Assembly: GCF_001293465.1 (NCBI RefSeq)
Contig: NZ_JSYZ01000009.1
Span: 77,078 to 141,077 of the forward strand
From: Pseudomonas asplenii
GTDB taxonomy: Bacteria > Pseudomonadota > Gammaproteobacteria > Pseudomonadales > Pseudomonadaceae
Reading direction: 5' to 3'
Length of the DNA stretch: 64,000 bases
The translations under genes were made by a program, and so were the position numbers. Below the pieces are notes generated by a model that was not told the DNA's origin, made no database searches, and saw only the letters and a program-made list of their open reading frames with translations. Positions 19,201 through 27,151 of this stretch are shown piece after piece; the first letter of the stretch is position 1; each line of letters opens with the position of its first letter.

Positions 19201-19276
19201 GCTGTTCCTGCCGGCGCTGTGCAGCCTGGTACTGGGGCGCACGGAACACGCGGTTGAGGTGCCGGTGCCGGGCTGA
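16202..19276 (+). CDS. RND efflux transporter, inner-membrane subunit
   Basis: A 1024-residue HAE1-type RND pump with two repeats of six membrane segments plus large periplasmic loops. TM4 holds the proton-relay pair in LLVDDAIIAIEMM. The N-terminal half shows AWPGATAREMQEQVADPLEK, and the C-terminal half GLIGIGGILMRNTLIF and LPALCSLVLGR. Length and architecture fit drug and toxicant exporters. It follows the adaptor gene by one base, with no outer-membrane factor gene in the operon, so it probably uses a shared TolC/OprM-like channel. The substrate cannot be read from the sequence. Confidence 0.92.
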   Translation: MRGLNLSQLAVRHGAVTLFLILAIMAAGVFAFGKLGRSEDPSFTVKIMTVTAAWPGATAREMQEQVADPLEKRLQELDFYDRVETIAQPGFVSLKVSFLDSTPPSQIQELFYQARKKLGDEAAKLPKGVVGPLFNDEYSDVYFALYALEARDLPHRQQVRMAEDLRQALLDLPGVKKVNILGEQAQRIFVEFSYERLATLGVKPEQIFAALAAQNAVTPAGFAETAGARAYIRVDGAFDSLALIENVPLVANGKVLRIADVASVTRGYEDPPGYRIRHQGDPALMLGVIMEKHWNGLELDKSLQAEEARIKAELPLGVRFDKVSDQAKNIRLAVNEFMLKFFVALAVVMLISLLALGFRVGLVVAAAVPLTLSIVFVVMLLTGREFDRITLGALIISLGLLVDDAIIAIEMMVVKLEEGFDRLHAATFAWSSTAAPMLTGTLVTIIGFLPVGFARSGAGEYAGNIFWIVGFALIASWLVAVVFTPYLGVKLLPAIKPLTGGHEALYDGRWYRHLRVLVEHCVRHRWRVTALVVSAFVLCGLGMGVVKKQFFPNSDRSELILEVYLPPGSAFKSTEAVTAQVEKALLAEPETLLVDSYVGGGAPRFFLSLNPELPDPAFAKLIVQTADAHARETLKRKMRERIAAGAFPSARVRVTQLVFGPPVPFPVVFRVSGPDIEVLRGVTEQVRQVVAANRLTRDTFVDWGERTSAYRLVLDQDRLRLLGFTPDQVKSQLNALLRGNPITEVREGTRVVSVVARSRGDQREDLGNLANMTLTNSAGESLPLSQVGHFQAVMEDPILKRRNRASTFEVRADIVDGSQPPDVELAVWADLQPLLAKLPAGYKVVIAGPVEESVKANVALAALFPIMILLTLLVIMFQVRSFGVMFMVFATAPLGLIGAMPALLLFNQPFGFNAILGLIGIGGILMRNTLIFTDQIRQNREQGMAINEAIVEATVRRTRPVVLTALAAALAFIPLTLSVFWSSLAYVLIGGVLVGTLLTLLFLPALCSLVLGRTEHAVEVPVPG

Positions 19277-19372
19277 GATTGCGTGCGGGGCCGCTCCCGT
19301 GGCGGTGTCAGAAGGATTTGCTGACACTGGCGGGCTGGCAATGCTCGATGCACACCTAGACTCAACTGATCG

Positions 19373-19417
19373 TTCCCACGCTTTGCGTGGGAATGCATCC
19401 AAGGACGCTCCGCGTCC
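19373..19417. repeat. Intergenic repeat with two adjacent hairpins
   Basis: A perfect 9-bp stem (TTCCCACGC at 19373-19381 with GCGTGGGAA at 19385-19393) is followed by a second stem (GGACGC at 19403-19408 with GCGTCC at 19412-19417). This is the common Pseudomonas dispersed repeat of the GTTCCCACGC...GCGTGGGAATGC type; a degenerate copy is at about 30607-30658. The rest of 19277-19539 holds no gene. Confidence 0.7.
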
Positions 19418-19539
19418 ACCTCATCTGCCCATATGAATTCGTGCTGGCAGGTAAAGAGTCCTTTTCTCCAGCCTGTATTTTTCTCAAAAGTGGGAATCGG
19501 GATACTCCTGCCCATTCCCCCTCATTCCAGGAGTCAAGC

Positions 19540-20343
19540 ATGTCCATTCCCGCCTTTGGTCTCGGTACCTTCCGCCTGCAGAGCCAGGTCGTCATCGATT
19601 CGGTGAAGACCGCCCTCGAGCTGGACTACCGGGTCATCGATACCGCCCAGATCTACGAGAACGAAGCCGAAGTCGGCCAGGCCATCGCCGCCAGCGGCGT
19701 GGCCCGCGACGAGCTGTTCATCACCAGCAAGATCTGGGTCGCCAACTTCGCCCAGGACAAGCTGATCCCCAGCCTCCGGGACAGCCTGCGCAAACTCGGT
19801 ACCGATTACCTCGACCTGACCCTGATCCACTGGCCATCGCCCGCGGATGAAGTACCGGTCGCCGAATTCATGGCCGCCCTGCTGGAGGCCAAGGAGTTGG
19901 GCCTGACCCGCCAGATCGGTATCTCCAACTTCACCGTCGACCTGATGCAGCAAGCCATCGCCGCCGTCGGTGCCGAACAGATCGCCACCAACCAGATCGA
20001 ACTGCACCCCTACCTGCAGAACCGCAAGGTCGTCGAGTTCGCCCGGAGCCAGGGTATCCGGATCACCTCGTACATGACCCTGGCCTACGGTGAAGTGCTC
20101 AAGGACCCGGTCATCCAGCAGATCGCCGAACGGCACCAGGCCACCCCGGCCCAGGTAACCCTGGCCTGGGCCATGCAACTGGGCTACGCGGTGATCCCCT
20201 CCTCGACCCGACGCGAGAACCTGGCCAGCAACCTCAAGGCCCGCGAGCTGCGCCTGAGCGACGACGACATGGCGCTGATCGCCGGCCTGGAACGCGGCCA
20301 CCGCCTGACCAGCCCGGCCGGCCTCGCCCCGGCCTGGGACTGA
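19540..20343 (+). CDS. dkgB: Aldo/keto reductase, DkgB-like
   Basis: A 267-residue aldo/keto reductase, the same length as E. coli 2,5-diketo-D-gluconate reductase B. The catalytic tetrad is visible in order: [13 protein letters not shown] (Asp and Tyr), FITSKIW (Lys) and DLTLIHWP (His). The cofactor-binding end has [14 protein letters not shown]. It probably reduces 2-keto sugar acids or methylglyoxal with NADPH. The open frame starts 153 bases earlier inside the repeat region, but the ATG at 19540 has CAGGAG upstream and yields the family N terminus. It stands alone between the RND operon and a convergent response regulator. Confidence 0.88.
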   Translation: MSIPAFGLGTFRLQSQVVIDSVKTALELDYRVIDTAQIYENEAEVGQAIAASGVARDELFITSKIWVANFAQDKLIPSLRDSLRKLGTDYLDLTLIHWPSPADEVPVAEFMAALLEAKELGLTRQIGISNFTVDLMQQAIAAVGAEQIATNQIELHPYLQNRKVVEFARSQGIRITSYMTLAYGEVLKDPVIQQIAERHQATPAQVTLAWAMQLGYAVIPSSTRRENLASNLKARELRLSDDDMALIAGLERGHRLTSPAGLAPAWD

Positions 20344-20346
20344 GCC

Positions 20347-20973
20347 TCAGAGCAACTGGTTGCGCTTGGCGAACTCCGCCAGCGCGACCACCGACTTCAG
20401 GTTCAGCTTGTCGATCAGCCGGGTCTTGTAGGTGCTCACGGTCTTGTCGCTGAGCAACATCAGCTCGCTGATCTCCTTGTTCTTCATGCCGCGGGCGATG
20501 TAGCGCAGGATGCTCAGTTCGCGATTGCTGAGGTTCTCGATCTGGCGTGCCTCGGTTTCGTTGACATGGGCGGCCATGCGCCCGTGATCTTCGAGACGGG
20601 GGAAGAAACTCTTGTTGAGCATCACCGCCCGCACCGCCAGTTGCAACTCATCGAGTTCGGCGGTCTTGGAGACATAGCCCAGGGCACCGGCGCGCATGCA
20701 GCGCTCGGAGTAGAACTCCGGCGATTGCTCGGTCAGCACCACGATCCTGCTGGGCAGTCCCAGCGCGCTGATACGGGTGATGACTTCCAGGCCATCGAGG
20801 CGGGGAATGTTCAGGTCCATCACGATCAACTGCGGTTCCAGTTCTCGCGCCCGCTGCACCGCATCGACGCCGTTGTCGGCCTCGGCGAGCACCTCGTAGT
20901 CGAGTTTCTCCAGCAATATCTTGATAGCCAGGCGAACGAACGGGTGATCGTCCACAATCAGTGCTGTACGCAT
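20347..20973 (-). CDS. NarL/FixJ-type response regulator
   Basis: A 208-residue two-component regulator. The receiver domain spans residues 1-120, with acidic pocket Asp8/Asp9, phospho-acceptor Asp53 (IVMDLNIP) and the conserved Lys of YVSKTAEL near residue 103. It is followed by a LuxR-type helix-turn-helix (LSNRELSILRYIARGMKNKEI, DKTVSTYKTRLIDKL) at about 145-205. No sensor kinase is adjacent, so it is an orphan here. AAGGATT precedes the start. The target genes are unknown. Confidence 0.9.
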   Translation of the reverse strand: MRTALIVDDHPFVRLAIKILLEKLDYEVLAEADNGVDAVQRARELEPQLIVMDLNIPRLDGLEVITRISALGLPSRIVVLTEQSPEFYSERCMRAGALGYVSKTAELDELQLAVRAVMLNKSFFPRLEDHGRMAAHVNETEARQIENLSNRELSILRYIARGMKNKEISELMLLSDKTVSTYKTRLIDKLNLKSVVALAEFAKRNQLL

Positions 20974-21208
20974 CGCAAATCCTTGAGAAGTACGCCGGCC
21001 ACTGCTTGAGACAGGTACGTGCTTGCATCGATCGAAAGAGAAAGGGATCCAACGAACTCAAGTGTAGGAAAGTTCTCGAAAACCTGCCTTGGCACGTCCC
21101 CTGGCGACCTCAAGGGCCAACCGGACGGATCGCGCACTTTAGCGAGCGGGGCCGGCGAGATATGTAGGAATAATCCCAAGACCAGGCTGCCGCAACGGTA
21201 GATGCGGT

Positions 21209-21925
21209 TCAATCGGTGGTGCTTGGACTCCAGAACGCCTGCTGCACCCGGCTGGAGGTCGACAATCGCGCCACCAGCGCATCCAGTTCGTCGCCATCGA
21301 TCGAGGTGGCCGCCAGGGTCGCCTCGATCTCCACTTCGTCGTCGCCGACCGTGCGTACCTCAACGTCGCTGGCCGGGTAGTTGCTGCGCTCCAGTTCCTT
21401 CTCCAGCAGCGACAGCACGACCTTCTGCTCGGCCCGCAGGGCGGTCAGGTAGAGGATGTAGGTGACTTCCGCCGAGACCACGTCCAGCGGCTGGCGGTTG
21501 ATGTAGTTGACGATCGGCCGCAGCAGGGTGTTCGCCGCCAGCACGAACAGGGTGCCGAGCAGCGCTTCGAGGATCAGGTCGGCCCCGGCACAGGCACCGA
21601 CTGCTGCCGAGCCCCACAGGGTGGCTGCGGTGTTCAGGCCGCGGACGTTGCCCTCCTCGCGCATGATCACCCCGGCCCCGAGAAAGCCGATGCCGGACAC
21701 CACATAGGCGACCACCCGCACCGCGCCTTCGGCGCCGCCGAGACGGTTGGCCATGTCGACGAAGATCGCCGCGCCGACCGCCACCAGCACGTTGGTGCGC
21801 AGGCCGGCGGTACGCTGCCGGTACTGGCGCTCGAAGCCGATCAGGCCGCCGAGGATGAAGGCCGCACCGAGGCTGACCAGGGTGTCGGTCAGCGAGTCGA
21901 GGTTGATGTTGTCGAGGGCCTTCAT
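21209..21925 (-). CDS. mgtC: MgtC/SapB family protein
   Basis: A 238-residue inner-membrane protein. The N-terminal MgtC/SapB domain has about four to five hydrophobic segments ([54 protein letters not shown]). The soluble C-terminal part contains an ACT-like fold. MgtC supports growth at low magnesium and modulates ATP synthase and P-type transporters. It begins 27 bases after the mgtA stop with a TGGAG site, so the two form a magnesium-response operon like Salmonella mgtCB in reversed order. Confidence 0.88.
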   Translation of the reverse strand: MKALDNINLDSLTDTLVSLGAAFILGGLIGFERQYRQRTAGLRTNVLVAVGAAIFVDMANRLGGAEGAVRVVAYVVSGIGFLGAGVIMREEGNVRGLNTAATLWGSAAVGACAGADLILEALLGTLFVLAANTLLRPIVNYINRQPLDVVSAEVTYILYLTALRAEQKVVLSLLEKELERSNYPASDVEVRTVGDDEVEIEATLAATSIDGDELDALVARLSTSSRVQQAFWSPSTTD

Positions 21926-21952
21926 CCATTCACTCCAGGGTCGATACGCGGA

Positions 21953-24718
21953 TCACTGCCAACCGAACCGCCGGCTGTAGAAGCCCTTCACCGCCTGCGT
22001 CAGCGCCATGTACGCCAGCAGGATCGCCGGCAGGAACACGAAGTACAGCGACGGCAACGCCTGCAGTTTGAAGTAGTGCGCCAGCGGACCCATCGGCAGG
22101 AAGATCCCCACCGCCATGATGATCCCGGTCATCACCATCAGCGGCATCGCCGCGCGGCTTTGCAGGAACGGAATCTTCGGTGTGCGGATCATGTGCACGA
22201 TCAGCGTCTGGGTCAGCAGGCCGACCACGAACCAGCCCGACTGGAACAGCGTCTGGTGATCCGGGGTGTTGGCATCGAAGACATACCACATCAAGGCGAA
22301 CGTGGTGATGTCAAAGATCGAACTGATCGGCCCGAAGAAGAACATGAAACGCCCGACGTCCGCCGGCTGCCAGCGCTGCGGCTTGCGTAGCAGGTCCTCG
22401 TCGACATTGTCGAAGGGGATGGCGATCTGCGAAATGTCGTAGAGCAGGTTCTGTACCAGCAGGTGCATCGGCAGCATCGGCAGGAACGGAATGAAGGCAC
22501 TGGCCACCAGCACCGAGAACACGTTGCCGAAGTTCGAGCTGGCGGTCATCTTGATGTACTTGAGCATGTTGGCGAAGGTCCGCCGCCCTTCGAGCACGCC
22601 CTCCTCCAGCACCATCAGGCTCTTTTCCAGCAGGATGATGTCGGCCGCTTCCTTGGCGATGTCCACCGCGCTGTCCACCGAGATCCCGATATCGGCGGTG
22701 CGCAGGGCCGGTGCGTCGTTGATGCCGTCGCCCATGAAACCGACCACATGGCCGTTCGCCTTGAGCAGGCGGACGATGCGTTCCTTGTGCGACGGGGTCA
22801 GCTTGGCGAACACGTTGGTGGTCTCGATCGCCTTGGCCAACTGCTTGTCGCTCATGCGCTCGATGTCGTTGCCCATCAGCAGGCCCTGCTGCTCCAGGCC
22901 GACCTCACGGCAGATCTTGGCGGTGACCAGTTCGTTGTCACCGGTCAGCACCTTCACCGCGACACCATGTTCGGCCAGCGCGCGCAGGGCCGGCGCGGTG
23001 CTTTCCTTGGGCGGGTCGAGGAAGGCCACGTAGCCGATCAGGGTCAGGTCCTGCTCGTCCGCCAGGCTGTAGACGTCGCTCCCGGCTTCCATGGAACGCG
23101 CGGCAACCGCCACCACCCGCAGGCCCTCCTCGTTGAAGGCCGCGGTGACCTGGCGAATCCGCGCCAGCAGTTCGTCGCTCAGCGCCACCTCGGCTTCGCC
23201 GTGGCGAACCCGGGTGCACACCGACAACACTTCCTCCACCGCGCCCTTGCAGATCAGCAGGTGCGGACGGTTCTGCTCGGCCACCACCACCGACATGCGC
23301 CGGCGGTTGAAGTCGAACGGAATCTCATCGACCTTCTGGAACGCGGTGCCGACCTGCAGCTCGCGGTCGATCTCGACGTGCTCGAGCACGGCGACGTCCA
23401 GCAGGTTCTTCAGGCCGGTCTGGTAGTAGCTGTTGAGGTAGGCCATTTCCAGCACGTCCTCGGACTCCTCGCCCCAGACGTCGACATGGCGGGCCAGGAA
23501 AATCTTGTCCTGGGTCAGGGTGCCGGTCTTGTCGGTGCACAGCACGTCCATGGCGCCGAAGTTCTGGATCGCGTCCAGGCGCTTGACGATGACCTTCTTG
23601 CGCGACAGAAACACCGCGCCCTTGGCCAGGGTCGAAGTGACGATCATCGGCAGCATTTCCGGGGTCAGGCCGACGGCGATCGACAGCGCGAACAGCAGCG
23701 CCTCCATCCAGTCGCCCTTGGTGAAGCCATTGATGAACAGCACCAGCGGCGCCATCACGAACATGAAGCGGATCAGCAGCCAGCTGACCTTGTTGACCCC
23801 GTGCTGGAACGAGGTCGGCGCACGGTCGGTGGCGCTGACCCGCTGGGCCAGGGCGCCGAAATAGGTATTGTTGCCGGTGGTCAGCACCACCGCGGTGGCG
23901 GCCCCGGAGACCACGTTGGTGCCCATGAACAGGATGTTGTCCAGATCCAGCGGGTTGGTGGCGCTGGGGTCGATCTGGCGGACGAACTTCTCCACCGGCA
24001 TCGACTCGCCGGTCATCGCCGCCTGGCTGACGAACAGGTCCTTGGCGGTCAGTACCCGGCAGTCGGCGGGAATCATGTCGCCGGCCGAGAGCACGATCAG
24101 GTCGCCCGGTACCAGTTGGCGGATCGGCAACTCGATGCGCTGGGCACCTTGCACCTGTGCGCTGGCCGCATGGAACTTGCCGAACACCGGCGTGGTGTCC
24201 GCAGCGAAATCCCGGCGCATGACCGTCGCGGTGTTGCTGACCATGGCCTTGAGGGCATCGGCGGCCTTGTTCGACTTGGCTTCCTGCCAGAAGCGCAGCA
24301 GGGTCGAGAGCACCACCATGGAGAAAATCACCGTGGCGGCCTTGAGGTCGTCGGTCAGCCAGGAGATCAGCGCCAGCAGGGTCAGCAGCAGGTTGAAGGG
24401 GTTCTTGTAGCAGTGCCACAGGTGCATCCACCACGGCAGCGGCTGCTCATGCTCGACCTCGTTGAGCCCGAACTGCTCGCGCAGGACCTGGGCCTGGGCT
24501 TCGCTCAAGCCGTCGGCATGGGCACCGAGGCGCTCCATCAGTCCCTGGGGATGATCGTTGGCCGCCGCCACCAGGGTCTGCGCCAGGGTCGGCGGGACCT
24601 CGCGGCTGACCGTCGCGTCGGTCATGCTTTCGAGCAGGGCCAGGCGGCGGAAGTGCCGGGCGAAGTGCCGGGTCCGCAGGAAACCGGCAAAGAATTCTTT
24701 CAACAGGGTGAGTTTCAT
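21953..24718 (-). CDS. mgtA: Magnesium-importing P-type ATPase (P3B)
   Basis: A 921-residue P-type ATPase. The phosphorylated Asp is Asp396 in CTDKTGTLTQD. There is a TGES actuator motif (AMTGESMPVEKF), an MVVLSTLLRF segment, a GDGINDAPALR hinge and paired C-terminal membrane helices. The C-terminal hydrophobic part with NVDEDLL and FGPISSIFDI is typical of MgtA/MgtB. It imports magnesium from the periplasm under limitation. Start ATG 24718 follows a GGGAGG site. The 500-base region upstream lacks genes and may hold a magnesium-responsive leader. It is the first gene of the mgtA-mgtC operon. Confidence 0.93.
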   Translation of the reverse strand: MKLTLLKEFFAGFLRTRHFARHFRRLALLESMTDATVSREVPPTLAQTLVAAANDHPQGLMERLGAHADGLSEAQAQVLREQFGLNEVEHEQPLPWWMHLWHCYKNPFNLLLTLLALISWLTDDLKAATVIFSMVVLSTLLRFWQEAKSNKAADALKAMVSNTATVMRRDFAADTTPVFGKFHAASAQVQGAQRIELPIRQLVPGDLIVLSAGDMIPADCRVLTAKDLFVSQAAMTGESMPVEKFVRQIDPSATNPLDLDNILFMGTNVVSGAATAVVLTTGNNTYFGALAQRVSATDRAPTSFQHGVNKVSWLLIRFMFVMAPLVLFINGFTKGDWMEALLFALSIAVGLTPEMLPMIVTSTLAKGAVFLSRKKVIVKRLDAIQNFGAMDVLCTDKTGTLTQDKIFLARHVDVWGEESEDVLEMAYLNSYYQTGLKNLLDVAVLEHVEIDRELQVGTAFQKVDEIPFDFNRRRMSVVVAEQNRPHLLICKGAVEEVLSVCTRVRHGEAEVALSDELLARIRQVTAAFNEEGLRVVAVAARSMEAGSDVYSLADEQDLTLIGYVAFLDPPKESTAPALRALAEHGVAVKVLTGDNELVTAKICREVGLEQQGLLMGNDIERMSDKQLAKAIETTNVFAKLTPSHKERIVRLLKANGHVVGFMGDGINDAPALRTADIGISVDSAVDIAKEAADIILLEKSLMVLEEGVLEGRRTFANMLKYIKMTASSNFGNVFSVLVASAFIPFLPMLPMHLLVQNLLYDISQIAIPFDNVDEDLLRKPQRWQPADVGRFMFFFGPISSIFDITTFALMWYVFDANTPDHQTLFQSGWFVVGLLTQTLIVHMIRTPKIPFLQSRAAMPLMVMTGIIMAVGIFLPMGPLAHYFKLQALPSLYFVFLPAILLAYMALTQAVKGFYSRRFGWQ

Positions 24719-25215
24719 GGGGCTGCCTCCCGTACCACCGGCCCGGCTCCTGCAACGGCAGGAGCACGGGCGACGTTGATCTTGCGAGCAGAGTCCGCAG
24801 GCGGGTTACCGCCAGCGTGCATTGCCCCGGATGGGACAGGCACGGCCGGCCGCCTGGCACAAACGCCGGGCGCGTCGATAGCGTCGCGACGGGCCACGGG
24901 GGCCGCATCACAGGCTGTTCAGTGTCGGGAAAAGGGACTTCGGGATACCGCCACCAGGGGCGTGATCGGGATGCCGCTTCTCGCTTTCGGGCGAGACAAC
25001 GGCAGGGAGAGACTGCGCGTTATCTTGCCGAGAATATGCCGGTCATCGGAACCGGCCGACTACTGTCACTCGAACAAGTACCCACATGGGCCTCCGCAAT
25101 GGATGAAAACGCGCGAAGCTTACACTTCGACATTTGCAGCGTAAACGGTAACAAAGTGTTTCGCAGCGCTACCGGAAAGTTCTTCAGGAAGGGTTCAGGT
25201 TCGGGCCGCCCGGCC
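24719..25215. other. Gene-free region between fpvI and mgtA
   Basis: About 500 bases with no credible gene on either strand. The part next to mgtA contains an 8-bp perfect hairpin (24746-24753 with 24758-24765), about 15 bases before the mgtA ribosome-binding site, and a short proline-containing minus-strand frame overlapping the start. The fpvI 3' side shows no clean terminator. No FpvR-like frame was found. Confidence 0.6.
24746..24765 (-). promoter_or_regulatory. Hairpin in the mgtA leader
   Basis: GCTCCTGC at 24746-24753 pairs perfectly with GCAGGAGC at 24758-24765 around a four-base loop, just before the GGGAGG site of mgtA. It could mask or expose the translation start. A regulatory role is inferred from position and from the known leader control of enteric mgtA. 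Confidence 0.35.
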
Positions 25216-25698
25216 TCATTCACAGTCCCACTGGCGCATACGGGCACGGCAGTGTTTCATCGCGTTGACGATGTGCTTTTCCACCAGGCTGCGGGAGATG
25301 TTCAGGCGTTCGGCGATCTCCGGGTGCGACAGGCCCTCCAGCTTGCGCAGCATGAAACTGTCGCGGCACAGGCGCGGCAGCTCGGCCAGGGCACGTTGCA
25401 GCATGTGCAGGCGCAGGTCATGGTCCAGTGCGGTCTGTGGCGAAGGACTGAAAAACCGCTCATCGGTATCGAGCACCGCCAAAGGCTCGTTCTGGCGCAC
25501 GGCATTGCGCCGATGGTCGTCGATCATCAGGTTCATCGCCGTGCGATAGAGGAAGGCCCGCGGCTGTTCGATCGGAGTATCGCTGGAGCGCTCCAGCACG
25601 CGTAAATAGGCATCATGCACCACATCCTCGACAACCTGACGGTTGCCCAGTTTCGCATTGAGGAAACACACCAGCTCGCGGTAGTAGTTTTCCAACAT
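25216..25698 (-). CDS. fpvI: ECF sigma factor FpvI (pyoverdine receptor expression)
   Basis: A 160-residue ECF sigma factor, close to the 159 residues of PAO1 FpvI, with region 2 VVEDVVHDAYLRVLE and region 4 SHPEIAERLNISRSLVEKHIV. FpvI drives transcription of fpvA after ferripyoverdine binds the receptor. The frame is open 33 codons further, but ATG 25698 has an ideal AGGAG and gives the family N terminus (MLENYYRELVCFLN). It is divergent from pvdR, as part of the PAO1-type gene order. A Fur-box-like sequence lies 81 bases upstream. The fpvR anti-sigma gene that accompanies fpvI in PAO1 is not present here. Confidence 0.9.
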   Translation of the reverse strand: MLENYYRELVCFLNAKLGNRQVVEDVVHDAYLRVLERSSDTPIEQPRAFLYRTAMNLMIDDHRRNAVRQNEPLAVLDTDERFFSPSPQTALDHDLRLHMLQRALAELPRLCRDSFMLRKLEGLSHPEIAERLNISRSLVEKHIVNAMKHCRARMRQWDCE

Positions 25699-25779
25699 GA
25701 CTCCTGTCCGCACGCTCGGCGGGCCTGTCCCTGAGCCATCGGCGGCCAGGGCTCGATGATGGCAGTTTGAAAAGATGTA

Positions 25780-25799
25780 ATTTATAGTAATTCTCATAT
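25780..25799 (-). promoter_or_regulatory. Fur-box-like site upstream of fpvI
   Basis: The minus strand reads ATATGAGAATTACTATAAA, matching about 12 of 18 aligned positions of the palindromic Fur consensus, in a locally AT-rich stretch between divergent fpvI and pvdR. Iron-bound Fur repressing fpvI (and possibly other genes here) is the expected control. Confidence 0.65.
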
Positions 25800-25862
25800 A
25801 GATTTAAAGTGCTCCTGGGCAAAAGCCTGAAATGTCTGGAAAAACAGGGCCGGACAAAGACT

Positions 25863-25886
25863 TAAATTCGCAACCGGGCTTCTCGT
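25863..25886 (+). promoter_or_regulatory. PvdS (iron-starvation) promoter of pvdR
   Basis: TAAAT at 25863-25867 and CGT at 25884-25886 are separated by exactly 16 bases, the known PvdS -35/-10 geometry, 89 bases before the pvdR start. The sequence after CGT (CTAA) matches the box before pvdE. Confidence 0.8.
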
Positions 25887-25975
25887 CTAACTGAAATCTC
25901 CCGTGTCCCTGCCAGCAGCCGGAAACAGCCCGCTGGCGTGATCACGGATCGATCTTCCATCGGCTGGAACCCTGC

Positions 25976-27151
25976 ATGAAACGTCCTCGACGCACCCGAC
26001 GCGCCCTGCTTGTCTCGCTCTGCCTGATCCCTGTCATTGCCTTCGCCACCTGGCAGATCCTGCCGCCGGGGCGCGACAGTTTCGCCACCGTCACGGTCAA
26101 TCGTGGTGACATAGAAAGCAGCGTGACCGCCCTTGGCACCCTGCAACCGCGCCGTTACGTCGATGTCGGCGCCCAGGCCTCCGGGCAGATCCACAAGATT
26201 CACGTCGAGGTCGGCGACCCGGTCAAGGAGGGCCAGTTGCTGGTCGAGATCGATCCATCGACGCAGAAGGCCAGGCTCGACGCGGGCCGCTACTCCATCG
26301 AAAACCTCAGGGCCCAGCTCCAGGAGCAGCGTGCCCTGCATGACCTGGCCCGGCAGAAATACCAGCGCCAGTTGCAGCTCAATGCCGGCGGCGCCACCCG
26401 GGTCGAGGACATCCAGAGCGCCCAGGCCGAGATGCGCACCACCCAGGCGCGCATCGACATGTTCCAGGCGCAGATCCTCCAGGCCCAGGCCAGCCTGCGC
26501 AGTGCCGAGGCGGAACTGGGCTACACCCGCATCTACGCCCCCATGGCCGGCACCGTGGTCGCCCTCGATGCCCGCGAGGGCCAGACCCTCAATGCCCAGC
26601 AGCAGACGCCGCTGATCCTGCGCATCGCCAAGCTGTCGCCGATGACCGTCTGGGCCGAAGTCTCCGAAGCCGACATCGCTCACGTCAAACCGGGCATGAA
26701 CGCCTACTTCACCACCCTCAGCGGTGGCAACCGGCGCTGGAGCAGCACCGTGCGGCAGATCCTGCCGGTACCGCCCAAGCCCCTGGAACAGTCCAGCCAG
26801 AGCGGCAGCAACAGCCCCAGTGGCAGCAGCAAGAGCGGTGCCGCACGGGTGGTGCTATATACCGTGCTGCTGGATGTCGATAACGCCGACCAGGCCCTGA
26901 TGGCGGAAATGACCACCCAGGTATTCTTCGTCGCAGATCGCGCGCAGAACGTCCTCACCGCACCGATCGCCGCCCTGCAGGGTGGCGACGAGCCCCATCG
27001 GCAGACCGCCAGGGTCGTCACCCCGGAGGGCCGGATCGAGACCCGTGAAGTGCGCACCGGCATCAGCGACCGCCTGCGCATACAGGTGCTCGACGGCCTG
27101 GCCGAGGGCGACCATCTGCTGATCGGCCCGGCCGTCGGTAGCGGAGGCTGA
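25976..27151 (+). CDS. pvdR: PvdR, periplasmic adaptor of the pyoverdine efflux pump
   Basis: A 391-residue membrane-fusion protein of the MacA type. It has an N-terminal membrane anchor (residues 9-27), a lipoyl half AQASGQIHKIHVEVGDPVKEGQ, an alpha-hairpin at about 95-180 rich in Gln/Ala, and the second lipoyl half TRIYAPMAGTVVALDAREGQ. A flexible Ser/Gly linker lies near 265-285. It links PvdT to OpmQ for secretion of newly made pyoverdine and recycling of used pyoverdine from the periplasm. It is the first gene of pvdRT-opmQ, preceded by a PvdS-type promoter. Its stop is directly followed by the pvdT ATG. Confidence 0.93.
   Translation: MKRPRRTRRALLVSLCLIPVIAFATWQILPPGRDSFATVTVNRGDIESSVTALGTLQPRRYVDVGAQASGQIHKIHVEVGDPVKEGQLLVEIDPSTQKARLDAGRYSIENLRAQLQEQRALHDLARQKYQRQLQLNAGGATRVEDIQSAQAEMRTTQARIDMFQAQILQAQASLRSAEAELGYTRIYAPMAGTVVALDAREGQTLNAQQQTPLILRIAKLSPMTVWAEVSEADIAHVKPGMNAYFTTLSGGNRRWSSTVRQILPVPPKPLEQSSQSGSNSPSGSSKSGAARVVLYTVLLDVDNADQALMAEMTTQVFFVADRAQNVLTAPIAALQGGDEPHRQTARVVTPEGRIETREVRTGISDRLRIQVLDGLAEGDHLLIGPAVGSGG

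Noticed and set aside
24817-25605. Plus-strand frame across the fpvI 3' end, considered as a displaced fpvR
   Set aside because: The translation has no FecR-like transmembrane or FecR domain features and is antisense to fpvI in its second half.
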